DNA of 6,135 nucleotides, from assembly GCA_943330985.1 (NCBI GenBank), contig CALQJV010000084.1, forward strand, positions 1-6,135, read 5' to 3'. How positions within the stretch are numbered: position 1 is the first letter of the stretch; each line of letters opens with the position of its first letter. A model generated the notes under the pieces. That model ran no database searches, had not been told where the DNA came from, and worked only from the letters and a program-made list of their open reading frames with translations. A program made the position numbers and the translations under genes. This DNA is from Chitinophaga pinensis (GTDB taxonomy: Bacteria; Bacteroidota; Bacteroidia; M30B66). Below, piece after piece: positions 1 to 6,135 of this stretch.

Positions 1-956
1 ATAAAACGCGATTTAAAATCACTATCAATTCGATGAATTCCTTTGTTTTCGATAGTCCCTTTTTCACGATTAATGCGCAAAAAGAAAACGCTTGAAATTT
101 GATCTTGCTTTTGAAATTCATCACGCATTAAACCCGAAATAAGCAATTTATCAACTTGGTCAAGACTCATTTTCAGGCTCGAAACTATTTTTCCTGGAAT
201 ATTCAATTGGTATTCTAAAACATCATCATTCAATACTGGAAAAGCAAAAACAGAATAAACTGCATCCAGTGAATCGTTCAATTTATTGCCCTTTAAAAGC
301 AAGTGAACATTACCGTATTCATCTAGTAAAACATCTTCCATTTCAGCGTTCTCTCCTTGATAAGGAAGTTGAACACTCAGTTTTTTAATCTCCTGGAAGT
401 CCCGATCAAAAACATTCAGATTTAGATTTTGTGTTTTACTTCCCAGTGTTTCATTTAAACTAAGAACTGCTAAAATATCTTGCTTGTTATCTCCAATTAT
501 ACGAAATCGTTTTTTCTTTAATTCGAAATGATTGGTTTTGCTGGTTTGGAGTTGGATTTTCTTTCCAATCCTCCCTATACTATCAATGGTTAAATAATGA
601 AGGGTGTTCGACTTATTCTGTTTATCGAAGGAAGATCCAAAAACACAAAGTTGCCCATTCCAGATGCGTATGTCTTCTGGATAAAATAGTTGCCGATTTT
701 CGAACAGCCCGTTTATAGGCCATGTATGAGTTCGATTGAGACTCGATGTATCGAATAGTTCTATTCGAATGTCTTGAATAAGGGACTCATGTTTATCCGA
801 ATTTGCACGAACTAATACACATGCATTTTTATAAAACCCCGGTATGGAAATCGGAAAGAAATCCTTTTCATAGGTATAAATCTCCCCTTGTTTAACATGC
901 TGTGCAGAAAGCGAAAAAACGCATGCCAAAAAGGGAATGCATAAAATTAATCTCAT
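1..956 (-). CDS. Exported beta-rich protein of unknown function (C-terminus beyond window)
   Basis: The frame stays open for 318 codons from ATG at 956-954 to the left edge, so the protein is longer than seen. It begins with a Sec-type signal peptide: Arg2, a hydrophobic core over about residues 3-16, then Ser-Ala before Gln19. Cleavage before Gln is common in Bacteroidota exported proteins, so the mature protein is probably periplasmic or secreted. Cys12 has no proper lipobox, so a lipoprotein is unlikely. The rest is polar and dominated by alternating beta-strand-like segments, with loosely repeated units near residues 94-135, 151-198 and 206-250. One contains DEYGNVHLL (212-220), resembling 'D..GN.y..G' strands of beta-propeller-like proteins; the propeller fold is my inference. 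I recognise no catalytic motif and no named family. The start overlaps the rlmN stop as ATGA, implying translational coupling. The gene is clearly real; its function is unknown. Confidence 0.85.
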   Translation of the reverse strand, partial: MRLILCIPFLACVFSLSAQHVKQGEIYTYEKDFFPISIPGFYKNACVLVRANSDKHESLIQDIRIELFDTSSLNRTHTWPINGLFENRQLFYPEDIRIWNGQLCVFGSSFDKQNKSNTLHYLTIDSIGRIGKKIQLQTSKTNHFELKKKRFRIIGDNKQDILAVLSLNETLGSKTQNLNLNVFDRDFQEIKKLSVQLPYQGENAEMEDVLLDEYGNVHLLLKGNKLNDSLDAVYSVFAFPVLNDDVLEYQLNIPGKIVSSLKMSLDQVDKLLISGLMRDEFQKQDQISSVFFLRINREKGTIENKGIHRIDSDFKSRF

Positions 957-2029
957 GCACTTACTTTCTTCTGGACATTTCCTGCAGAAGCATTCTTATT
1001 TGCAAGTTGACCACAGGCCGCATCAATATCTCTTCCGCGACTTCTCCGAACATTTACAATCACTCCTTTTTGTTCTAAAAAGGAAGTAAATCGGTTCAGT
1101 TGTTCATCACTTGCTCGTTGAAATTCACCATCGTCAATTGGATTGTATTCAATGATATTCACTTTCGATGGAACCTGCTTTACAAATGCAGCCAACTCCC
1201 TTGCATCGTCTATTGAATCATTGAAATCTTTAAAAATTATATATTCTAAAGTTGGACGAGTTCCGGTTTTCTCATTGAAATAGGTCAATGCATCAATCAA
1301 TGCTTCCAGAGAATTGGAATCATTAATGGGCATTATTTTACTTCGTTTTTCATCATTGGCGGCATGGAGCGACAAAGCCAAATTGAATTTTACGCCATCA
1401 TCGCCCAACTTCTTTATCATTTTCGATATCCCTGCAGTCGATACAGTTATGCGTTGTGGTGACATGCCCAAACCTTCTGGAGAAGTAATTTTTTCGATGC
1501 TCTCCAACACATTCTTATAATTGAGCAAAGGTTCTCCCATGCCCATATACACAATGTTTGAAAGAGGAATATTGTAGTTTTCTTCACTCTGTTTTCGAAT
1601 CGCAACTACCTGATCGTAAATCTCACCGGCCTCCAAATTTCTTAAAAGTTTCAGCTTTCCTGTTGCACAAAATTTACACGTTAAACTGCATCCAATTTGA
1701 GAGGAGATGCAAGCAGTCATGCGTGTTTTTGTTGGAATCAAAACGCCTTCAACTACTGGTCCATCGTGTAATTTGAATGCTGTTTTTATAGTTCTATCCG
1801 AACTTTTCTGTGAACTGGCAACTTCAATTCCATGAATAAAAAAGTTCGCTTCCAATTGGCCACGAAGTTCTTTACTGAGGTTTGTCATTTCGTCAAACGA
1901 ATGCGCCGACTTTTTCCATAACCACTCAAAAACTTGCTTCGATCGAAATTTGGGTTGCTTTTGTTCTGAAAACCATGTTTCCAAATCGGCGAATGACAAT
2001 GTTCGAATGTCTTTTCGGGTTTCTTGCAT
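953..2029 (-). CDS. rlmN: RlmN, dual-specificity 23S rRNA A2503 / tRNA A37 C2-methyltransferase
   Basis: This 358-residue cytoplasmic radical-SAM enzyme belongs to a family that uses S-adenosylmethionine to methylate C2 of adenosine 2503 in 23S rRNA and, in characterised members, A37 of some tRNAs. The N-terminal accessory domain carries the typical KFRSKQVFEWLWKK (27-40). The 4Fe-4S cluster motif CxxxCxxC is C114, C118 and C121, followed by the SAM-binding GMGEP (163-167). The two catalytic cysteines are present: C107, seven residues before the cluster like E. coli C118, and C339 in the terminal RGRDIDAACGQL block (331-342), equivalent to the methylated E. coli C355. Glu94 matches E. coli E105 by spacing. 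Length is slightly below E. coli RlmN (384). The ATG at 2029 puts the conserved N-terminus in its usual place. A Bacteroidota -7 box lies 5 bases upstream, and the downstream exported-protein gene overlaps its stop. The related Cfr resistance enzyme (A2503 C8) is far less likely given this complete RlmN pattern. Confidence 0.97.
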   Translation of the reverse strand: MQETRKDIRTLSFADLETWFSEQKQPKFRSKQVFEWLWKKSAHSFDEMTNLSKELRGQLEANFFIHGIEVASSQKSSDRTIKTAFKLHDGPVVEGVLIPTKTRMTACISSQIGCSLTCKFCATGKLKLLRNLEAGEIYDQVVAIRKQSEENYNIPLSNIVYMGMGEPLLNYKNVLESIEKITSPEGLGMSPQRITVSTAGISKMIKKLGDDGVKFNLALSLHAANDEKRSKIMPINDSNSLEALIDALTYFNEKTGTRPTLEYIIFKDFNDSIDDARELAAFVKQVPSKVNIIEYNPIDDGEFQRASDEQLNRFTSFLEQKGVIVNVRRSRGRDIDAACGQLANKNASAGNVQKKVSA

Positions 2030-2034
2030 ATGCG

Positions 2035-2065
2035 CAAAGATATAACAAGCAGTTGGCTTATCGAT
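2035..2065 (-). promoter_or_regulatory. Predicted promoter of rlmN and the downstream exported-protein gene
   Basis: Reading the minus strand, TATCTTTG (2042-2035) matches every fixed base of the Bacteroidota -7 element TAnnTTTG. Nineteen bases upstream, where the -33 TTTG/TTG is expected, stands ATCG (2065-2062), a poor match. The -7 box ends 5 bases before the rlmN ATG at 2029, so the expected start of transcription falls at or just before the start codon and little or no leader is left. No Shine-Dalgarno sequence fits in this space. The call rests on the -7 match and its position. Confidence 0.55.
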
Positions 2066-2090
2066 TATTTACCAAGCTCGTGTACATTTG
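2060..2090 (+). promoter_or_regulatory. Predicted promoter of the amidohydrolase gene
   Basis: TACATTTG (2083-2090) matches every fixed base of the Bacteroidota -7 element TAnnTTTG. The position 19 bases upstream holds ATCG (2060-2063), a weak -33 that shares the palindrome ATCGAT (2060-2065) with the opposing rlmN promoter. The box ends 4 bases before the ATG at 2095, again predicting a leaderless or nearly leaderless message. A TTGG at 2053-2056 is too far away (about 26-27 bases) to serve as a normal -33. Confidence 0.55.
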
Positions 2091-2094
2091 TTTC

Positions 2095-3282
2095 ATGCGC
2101 CAAATTTCTGCCGATTGTATTTTTCCAGTTACTTCTGCACCTGTTCTAAATGGAATCCTTCGTTTAACCGATGATGCCGAAGTAATTGATATCCTAAAAC
2201 CTGGTGACGAAGGCTACGATTTAAACTCAGCCGAAATACATGAAGGATGGTTGATTCCAGGCATGGTCAACGCGCATTGCCATATTGAACTTTCACATCT
2301 GCAAAATGCAGTTAAGGAGCATACTGGATTAGACGGATTTTTAGAAGAACTCATGTTGGTTCGAGAATCGGATGAATCGACCATCAAGCATGCAATTCAA
2401 GAAGCAGATGCTGAAATGTGGAAAAATGGAATTGTGGCTGTTGGCGATATTTCGAACAGTGCTGCTAGTTTTGCAACGAAAAACAATTCTCCAATTCGTT
2501 ATCATACATTCATTGAACTTTATGGCCTAAATACCACGAACGCGGAATCTATCTTTTCATCAGGCGAAAACCTCCTTGCTCAACTTGTAAAAAATCATCG
2601 TAATTATTCCGGAAACATCAACCCTCATGCACCTTATTCTGTTTCCAATCCTCTAATGGAATTGATTTGCAAGCATGTTATTTCAAATAATGGCGTTTTC
2701 AGCATTCACAATCAGGAAACACAATCGGAAGAAGATTTCTTTAAACTTGGCGAAGGAATCATGGTTAATCGAATGCAAAAAATGGGCATCGATTTGAGTT
2801 CGTTTTCACCTACCGGAAAATCGTCCCTTCAATCGCTATTGAATCCGATAAATTCGCAGAAAAAAATGCTGCTCGTTCATAATACATTCTCCAACGAATC
2901 CGATATTATAGCAGCAGAATCAACCCTCAATAATGTGTATTGGTGTTTTTGTCCCTCAGCAAATCTTTATATCGAAAACCGGCTTCCTTCCATTGAACTT
3001 TTTCGAAAACACACAAAAAAACTTGCTCTCGGAACTGATAGTTTAGCATCCAATCATCAACTCGATTTAATTCGGGAAATGTATGTTCTTCAATCACATT
3101 TTAATGGCTTAACTTGTGAAGAACTCATCGAATGGAGCACAATTCGAGGTGCTGAAATTCTCGGATTTGATAATGATTTAGGGAGTTTTACTGCAGGGAA
3201 AAAACCGGGCTGTGTGTTAATTAAACATGTTGACAAAAAAGGGGCAAAATTTCTACCTGAAAGCACTGCACGAATGATTTGA
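2095..3282 (+). CDS. Metal-dependent amidohydrolase, aminodeoxyfutalosine deaminase/SsnA-like
   Basis: The 395-residue product is a cytoplasmic member of the amidohydrolase superfamily (TIM barrel plus a small beta-sandwich). Motifs appear in order: strand-1 H61 and H63 in PGMVNAHCHIELSH (55-67), H178 in NPHAPYS, H205 and E208 in SIHNQE (203-208), H262 in LLVHNT, and D315 in GTDSLASN (313-320). By analogy with the family, H61, H63, H205 and D315 bind one Zn or Fe ion, while E208 and H262 act in catalysis. Such enzymes deaminate guanine, chlorohydrolyse triazines, or deaminate 6-amino-6-deoxyfutalosine in futalosine-route menaquinone synthesis (MqnX). The HCHxELSH signature makes MqnX-like the best guess, but no menaquinone gene is nearby, so the substrate is unproven. 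The frame is open back to 1882, but that stretch lies antisense inside rlmN. ATG 2095 gives the expected N-terminus (ISADCIFPV). A GTG at 2080 is possible but less likely. The gene is divergent from rlmN and 59 bases before the SNF2 gene. Confidence 0.93.
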   Translation: MRQISADCIFPVTSAPVLNGILRLTDDAEVIDILKPGDEGYDLNSAEIHEGWLIPGMVNAHCHIELSHLQNAVKEHTGLDGFLEELMLVRESDESTIKHAIQEADAEMWKNGIVAVGDISNSAASFATKNNSPIRYHTFIELYGLNTTNAESIFSSGENLLAQLVKNHRNYSGNINPHAPYSVSNPLMELICKHVISNNGVFSIHNQETQSEEDFFKLGEGIMVNRMQKMGIDLSSFSPTGKSSLQSLLNPINSQKKMLLVHNTFSNESDIIAAESTLNNVYWCFCPSANLYIENRLPSIELFRKHTKKLALGTDSLASNHQLDLIREMYVLQSHFNGLTCEELIEWSTIRGAEILGFDNDLGSFTAGKKPGCVLIKHVDKKGAKFLPESTARMI

Positions 3283-3287
3283 TTGAT

Positions 3288-3295
3288 TATACTTG
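3288..3295 (+). promoter_or_regulatory. Weak candidate -7 element for the SNF2 ATPase gene
   Basis: TATACTTG differs from TAnnTTTG at one position. A CTG at 3266-3268 sits about 19 bases upstream, in the end of the amidohydrolase gene, as a poor -33. It would give a leader of roughly 40 bases. No terminator-like hairpin separates the two genes, so read-through from the amidohydrolase promoter is equally possible. Confidence 0.22.
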
Positions 3296-3332
3296 CTTCT
3301 TGACTATATTCTGAAATTAGACGAGTATTTTC

Positions 3333-3337
3333 AAAGG
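3333..3337 (+). promoter_or_regulatory. Weak ribosome-binding-like AAAGG before the SNF2 gene
   Basis: AAAGG ends 4 bases before ATG 3342, closer than usual. The start itself is fixed by the in-frame TAA at 3339-3341 directly before the ATG, so no upstream start is possible. The next in-frame ATG (3411) would remove conserved-looking N-terminal sequence. Confidence 0.3.
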
Positions 3338-3341
3338 TTAA

Positions 3342-6135
3342 ATGGAGGATAATCAACTTATTTTCAGCTTTTTCAGGCACCCTTCGTTTGGACTTAGTCT
3401 TGATGCCTTTATGGTAAAATTGCTTGAGAATAAAACCTTTTCATACAATTACCAACGACTATTATTCGAACGCATGAGTGATTTCCCTTATCCATATTCG
3501 GATGAGGAGAAGAAAGTATTGCGAAAAATTAGTGAGTTAAGCCCCAAAAATATCGAGCAACATTTCAATAAAAAGCAACTCAAGTCGGCTGTTTTTTTGG
3601 AGAAATTGGCCAACGATAAAGATCAAATGAAACTGCTTTCGTCATATTTTGATAGACGATTATCAGCCTGTCTTGAATTATTAAAAGGTCGCAAGGTTTA
3701 TTGGAAAGAGCGTGCCTCAGACCATCCCGGAATGCAGGGTTTTAATGTAGAAACGGAGCCTGCTCATGTAACGTATTTTTTTGACAGACAGACCGAAGGC
3801 ATTCAATATAAGTTGCAAATTGAACACAAAGGGAAGATTCTCGATTTGAAAAAAGGAGGATCCGAAATTTTGAGTCACAGTCCATGTTGGGTGCTCCATA
3901 ATGGATCTATACTTCATTTCAATGATGGAACAGATGGAAATAAAATCAGTCCATTCCTTAAACAAAGCGAACTTCATATTCCCGACAAATTAGCTGATAA
4001 ATTTTTGGAGTCCTTTATGCTTCGTGCTTCCAAAAAATTTAATGTTCAATATTCTGGATTTAATGTAATTACAGAACCCGGAAAACGTTCCGCGGTGATT
4101 AGCATTGAAATGGATTTAGCGAACGCTCCCGTGCTTCAGTTAAATTTTAAATACGATCGTTTTCAAGTAACGGCAGCTCAAGATCAAGAACTACTCGTAT
4201 CGCTTCAACGCGAAGAGTCGGGACTTCATCTTCTCAGATATTCTCGCGATAGAGCATTTGAACACGCACGCTCCGAGATTTTCAAAAAGGCGGGACTTAA
4301 GCAAATAAAACCCTCTTGGTTTATTCCTGAAAGTCAAGATTCTTGGTCATACAACCAATTGCTCGAATGGCTTTCAACCCATAAAGACGATTTTCTAGAA
4401 AGAGGTTTTGATACAGAAATATCATGGGAAGGGAAACGCTTTGTAGCTGAACTGCCAGTTGTAGAAACACGCGAGGTTTCTGAAGGAACTGACTGGTTCG
4501 ATGTTCTTGCTATCGTTCATATTGCCGGAATGCAAATTCCATTTGTGAAATTTCGCAAAAATATTCTTGAACGTGATCGATATTTCAAACTTCCCGATGG
4601 GAGAATGCTCTTATTGCCCGAAGCTTGGTTCTCAGAATATGCCGATTTATTTCAGTTTGGCGAGGACAAAGAAGAACTGCTTCGCATGCACAAACAGCAT
4701 GAAGGCTTATTAAATAACCATCCCATTGTAAAAGGCGATTTAAATGCACGCCTCTCAGAAGCTGGAAAGTCAGCATACATCGAAACATCATCCATCGAAT
4801 ATCCCGTTCCAGCAAAACTCAACGCAACACTTCGTGATTATCAGAAGACGGGTTTCGATTGGCTTTGCCGATTGGCTGTAAAAGGATTGGGCGCTTGTTT
4901 AGCCGACGATATGGGACTTGGAAAAACATTGCAGGTTATTGCAGTGTTATTATGGTCGAAAGAAAAACAAATTCCTCGATTGGAATCTCCTGCTCCAGAT
5001 GTAAATCTCGATCTCTTCAAAGAAACATCGGAGTTTTCAAATTCTAGGCAACATTCTCCCTCGCTTATTGTAATGGCTCCCTCCTTGGTTTACAATTGGG
5101 AAAATGAACTCCGGAAATTTGCTCCATCGCTTACAATTCATAAACATCTTGGGCAACGCAGAACCTCGGATCCTAAACTTTTCAGTCGCTACGATATTAT
5201 CTTAACTACCTATGGTATAGTCCGGAACGATGTTGAATTACTCAAACAAACGCATTTCGACCACATCGTATTAGATGAAAGTCAGTTGATTAAAAATGTG
5301 CGTTCATTAAGCTTCCAAACAGTTAAACAATTGGCGGGTTCTCAGCGAATTGTTTTAACGGGAACCCCTGTTGAAAATTCTCTTGCCGATCTTTGGGCGC
5401 AACTCACGTTTCTTCAACCGGGTTTGATTGGAAGTTTCAAGTACTTCAGACAAGAGTTTGTAATTCCAATCGAACAACAACAAGACGCTCAGAAGCTCGA
5501 TAAGTTGCGTAAAATAATCCAGCCGTTTATTTTGCGAAGAACCAAAGAGGAAGTAGCACCCGAACTACCCGTATTAACTCGTGCTGTGCATTATTGCGAA
5601 ATGTCCTCCGATCAACGCGAGTTCTACGAGGAACAAAAATCAGTGTACCGCAACAAAATTCTCGAAAATATTTCGCGTGATGGGCTTGAAAAAAGCCAAT
5701 TGCTTATTCTTCGTGGTTTAACACATTTGCGCCAGATTGCGATTCATCCTTCTCTTATCAATCCTGAGTACACCGGAAGTTCTGCTAAAATGGAACAGGT
5801 GCTTGAGATGCTTTCTCAACTCCGAGAGCGCGGACGTAAAGTGTTAATGTTTTCTCCATTTGTGCGACATCTCAATTTATACCGTCGTTATTTTGAGGAA
5901 AATAATATTCCGTTTTCCTTTCTAGCGGGTGAAGTTCCTCAGCACCAGCGGGCTTCTGTTATCAACGATTTCGATAATCATGAAGGATCTCGTGTGTTTC
6001 TTATTCAATTAAAAACAGGAGGTTCAGGGCTCAATTTAACCCAAGCCGATAATGTATTTTTATTGGATCCTTGGTGGAATCCAGCGGCCGAAGATCAGGC
6101 AATTGCTCGTTCTCATAGAATGGGCCAACACCACC
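3342..6135 (+). CDS. SNF2/Rad54-family DNA-dependent ATPase (bacterial type), C-terminus beyond window
   Basis: This open frame gives 931 codons and then runs off the right edge. It encodes a superfamily 2 Swi2/Snf2 ATPase, a family that translocates on duplex DNA and remodels protein-DNA or nucleic-acid complexes without true strand unwinding. Residues 1 to about 330 form a poorly conserved N-terminal part with no zinc-finger (SWIM) cysteine pattern. Around 355-450 is a region like the bacterial SNF2-associated domain (DWFDV from 384, YFKLPDG 414-420). The motor follows: Q-motif-like LRDYQKTGFDWL, motif I DDMGLGKT (522-529, Lys528), APSLVYNWENE (579 onward), motif II DESQ (645-648), motif III LTGTPVEN (672-679), PFILRRTKEEV, motif V KTGGSGLNLT (891-900), DPWWNP, and motif VI QAIARSHRMGQ, with candidate arginine fingers R923 and R926. 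A polar linker (about 540-572) separates motifs I and Ia. All ATPase residues are intact. Probably 50-70 residues are missing. The cellular role (transcription, repair or defence) cannot be told from the neighbours. Confidence 0.96.
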   Translation, partial: MEDNQLIFSFFRHPSFGLSLDAFMVKLLENKTFSYNYQRLLFERMSDFPYPYSDEEKKVLRKISELSPKNIEQHFNKKQLKSAVFLEKLANDKDQMKLLSSYFDRRLSACLELLKGRKVYWKERASDHPGMQGFNVETEPAHVTYFFDRQTEGIQYKLQIEHKGKILDLKKGGSEILSHSPCWVLHNGSILHFNDGTDGNKISPFLKQSELHIPDKLADKFLESFMLRASKKFNVQYSGFNVITEPGKRSAVISIEMDLANAPVLQLNFKYDRFQVTAAQDQELLVSLQREESGLHLLRYSRDRAFEHARSEIFKKAGLKQIKPSWFIPESQDSWSYNQLLEWLSTHKDDFLERGFDTEISWEGKRFVAELPVVETREVSEGTDWFDVLAIVHIAGMQIPFVKFRKNILERDRYFKLPDGRMLLLPEAWFSEYADLFQFGEDKEELLRMHKQHEGLLNNHPIVKGDLNARLSEAGKSAYIETSSIEYPVPAKLNATLRDYQKTGFDWLCRLAVKGLGACLADDMGLGKTLQVIAVLLWSKEKQIPRLESPAPDVNLDLFKETSEFSNSRQHSPSLIVMAPSLVYNWENELRKFAPSLTIHKHLGQRRTSDPKLFSRYDIILTTYGIVRNDVELLKQTHFDHIVLDESQLIKNVRSLSFQTVKQLAGSQRIVLTGTPVENSLADLWAQLTFLQPGLIGSFKYFRQEFVIPIEQQQDAQKLDKLRKIIQPFILRRTKEEVAPELPVLTRAVHYCEMSSDQREFYEEQKSVYRNKILENISRDGLEKSQLLILRGLTHLRQIAIHPSLINPEYTGSSAKMEQVLEMLSQLRERGRKVLMFSPFVRHLNLYRRYFEENNIPFSFLAGEVPQHQRASVINDFDNHEGSRVFLIQLKTGGSGLNLTQADNVFLLDPWWNPAAEDQAIARSHRMGQHH

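Noticed and set aside
903..956. Lipoprotein signal with Cys12 as lipidation site
   Set aside because: The preceding residues (Phe-Leu-Ala) fit a lipobox poorly and the hydrophobic stretch before Cys12 is too short; a signal peptidase I site before Gln19 fits better.
1314..1776. Two plus-strand open frames (1314-1520, 1558-1776) inside rlmN
   Set aside because: They lie antisense to conserved radical-SAM sequence, have no recognisable protein features and no start signals, so they are shadow frames.
1882..2094. An N-terminal extension of the amidohydrolase to ATG 1882 (71 extra residues)
   Set aside because: It lies antisense within the well-conserved 5' part of rlmN, would span the divergent promoter region, and does not resemble an amidohydrolase N-terminus. 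The family-like start is at 2095.
3283..3341. Terminator or small RNA between the amidohydrolase and SNF2 genes
   Set aside because: No GC-rich inverted repeat with a T-run is visible in these 59 bases.
3090..3380. Minus-strand 96-codon frame across the amidohydrolase-SNF2 junction
   Set aside because: It overlaps the ends of two strong genes on the other strand and has no domain or promoter; it is best explained as chance.
3717..5047. Short frames inside the SNF2 gene (3717-3977 minus, 4585-4815 minus, 4859-5047 plus)
   Set aside because: They are shadows of an uninterrupted SNF2 reading frame with intact motifs.
5274..5285. DESQ instead of DEAQ/DEGH in SNF2 motif II as a defective ATPase
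   Set aside because: The catalytic Asp-Glu pair is intact, and variation at the third residue is tolerated in bacterial SNF2 proteins; all other motifs are complete.
3342..6135. SNF2 ATPase as part of an anti-phage island (DISARM-like or similar)
   Set aside because: No methyltransferase, nuclease, phospholipase D or other defence partner is present, the neighbours are housekeeping-type genes, and composition does not shift. Solitary SNF2 genes are common in Bacteroidota.

Overview
The window looks like an ordinary, densely packed piece of a Bacteroidota chromosome, plausibly Flavobacteriales or a relative. The evidence is low-GC DNA, near-perfect Bacteroidota-type -7 promoter elements (TAnnTTTG) in the one divergent intergenic region, weak or absent Shine-Dalgarno sequences, a signal peptide whose likely cleavage site precedes Gln, and protein sequences with a Bacteroidota flavour (for example DESQ in the SNF2 helicase). 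The lineage is inferred from these signs; no marker gene settles it.

Layout. Four protein genes form two divergent pairs. On the minus strand, rlmN (953-2029) is followed by a gene for an exported, beta-rich protein of unknown function (1-956, cut by the left edge). The two overlap by 4 bases (ATGA), so they are probably co-transcribed and translationally coupled. On the plus strand, a metal-dependent amidohydrolase of the SsnA/guanine deaminase/aminodeoxyfutalosine deaminase type (2095-3282) is followed after 59 bases by a large SNF2-family ATPase (3342-6135, cut by the right edge just after helicase motif VI). Nothing is left unexplained over 300 bases: the intergenic gaps are 65 and 59 bases.

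How the genes relate. RlmN is a housekeeping rRNA/tRNA methyltransferase. The amidohydrolase probably deaminates or hydrolyses a small nitrogenous compound. The SNF2 protein is a DNA-dependent ATPase. No shared pathway is evident, and the grouping looks like chromosomal neighbourhood rather than a functional system. The most notable non-coding feature is the 65-base divergent region, where two outward-facing -7 elements lie at exactly equal distances from a central ATCGAT and end only 4-5 bases before each start codon. This suggests back-to-back promoters making leaderless or nearly leaderless mRNAs.

I found no RNA gene, mobile element, CRISPR array, prophage or defence cluster, and no convincing evidence of a new multi-gene system.
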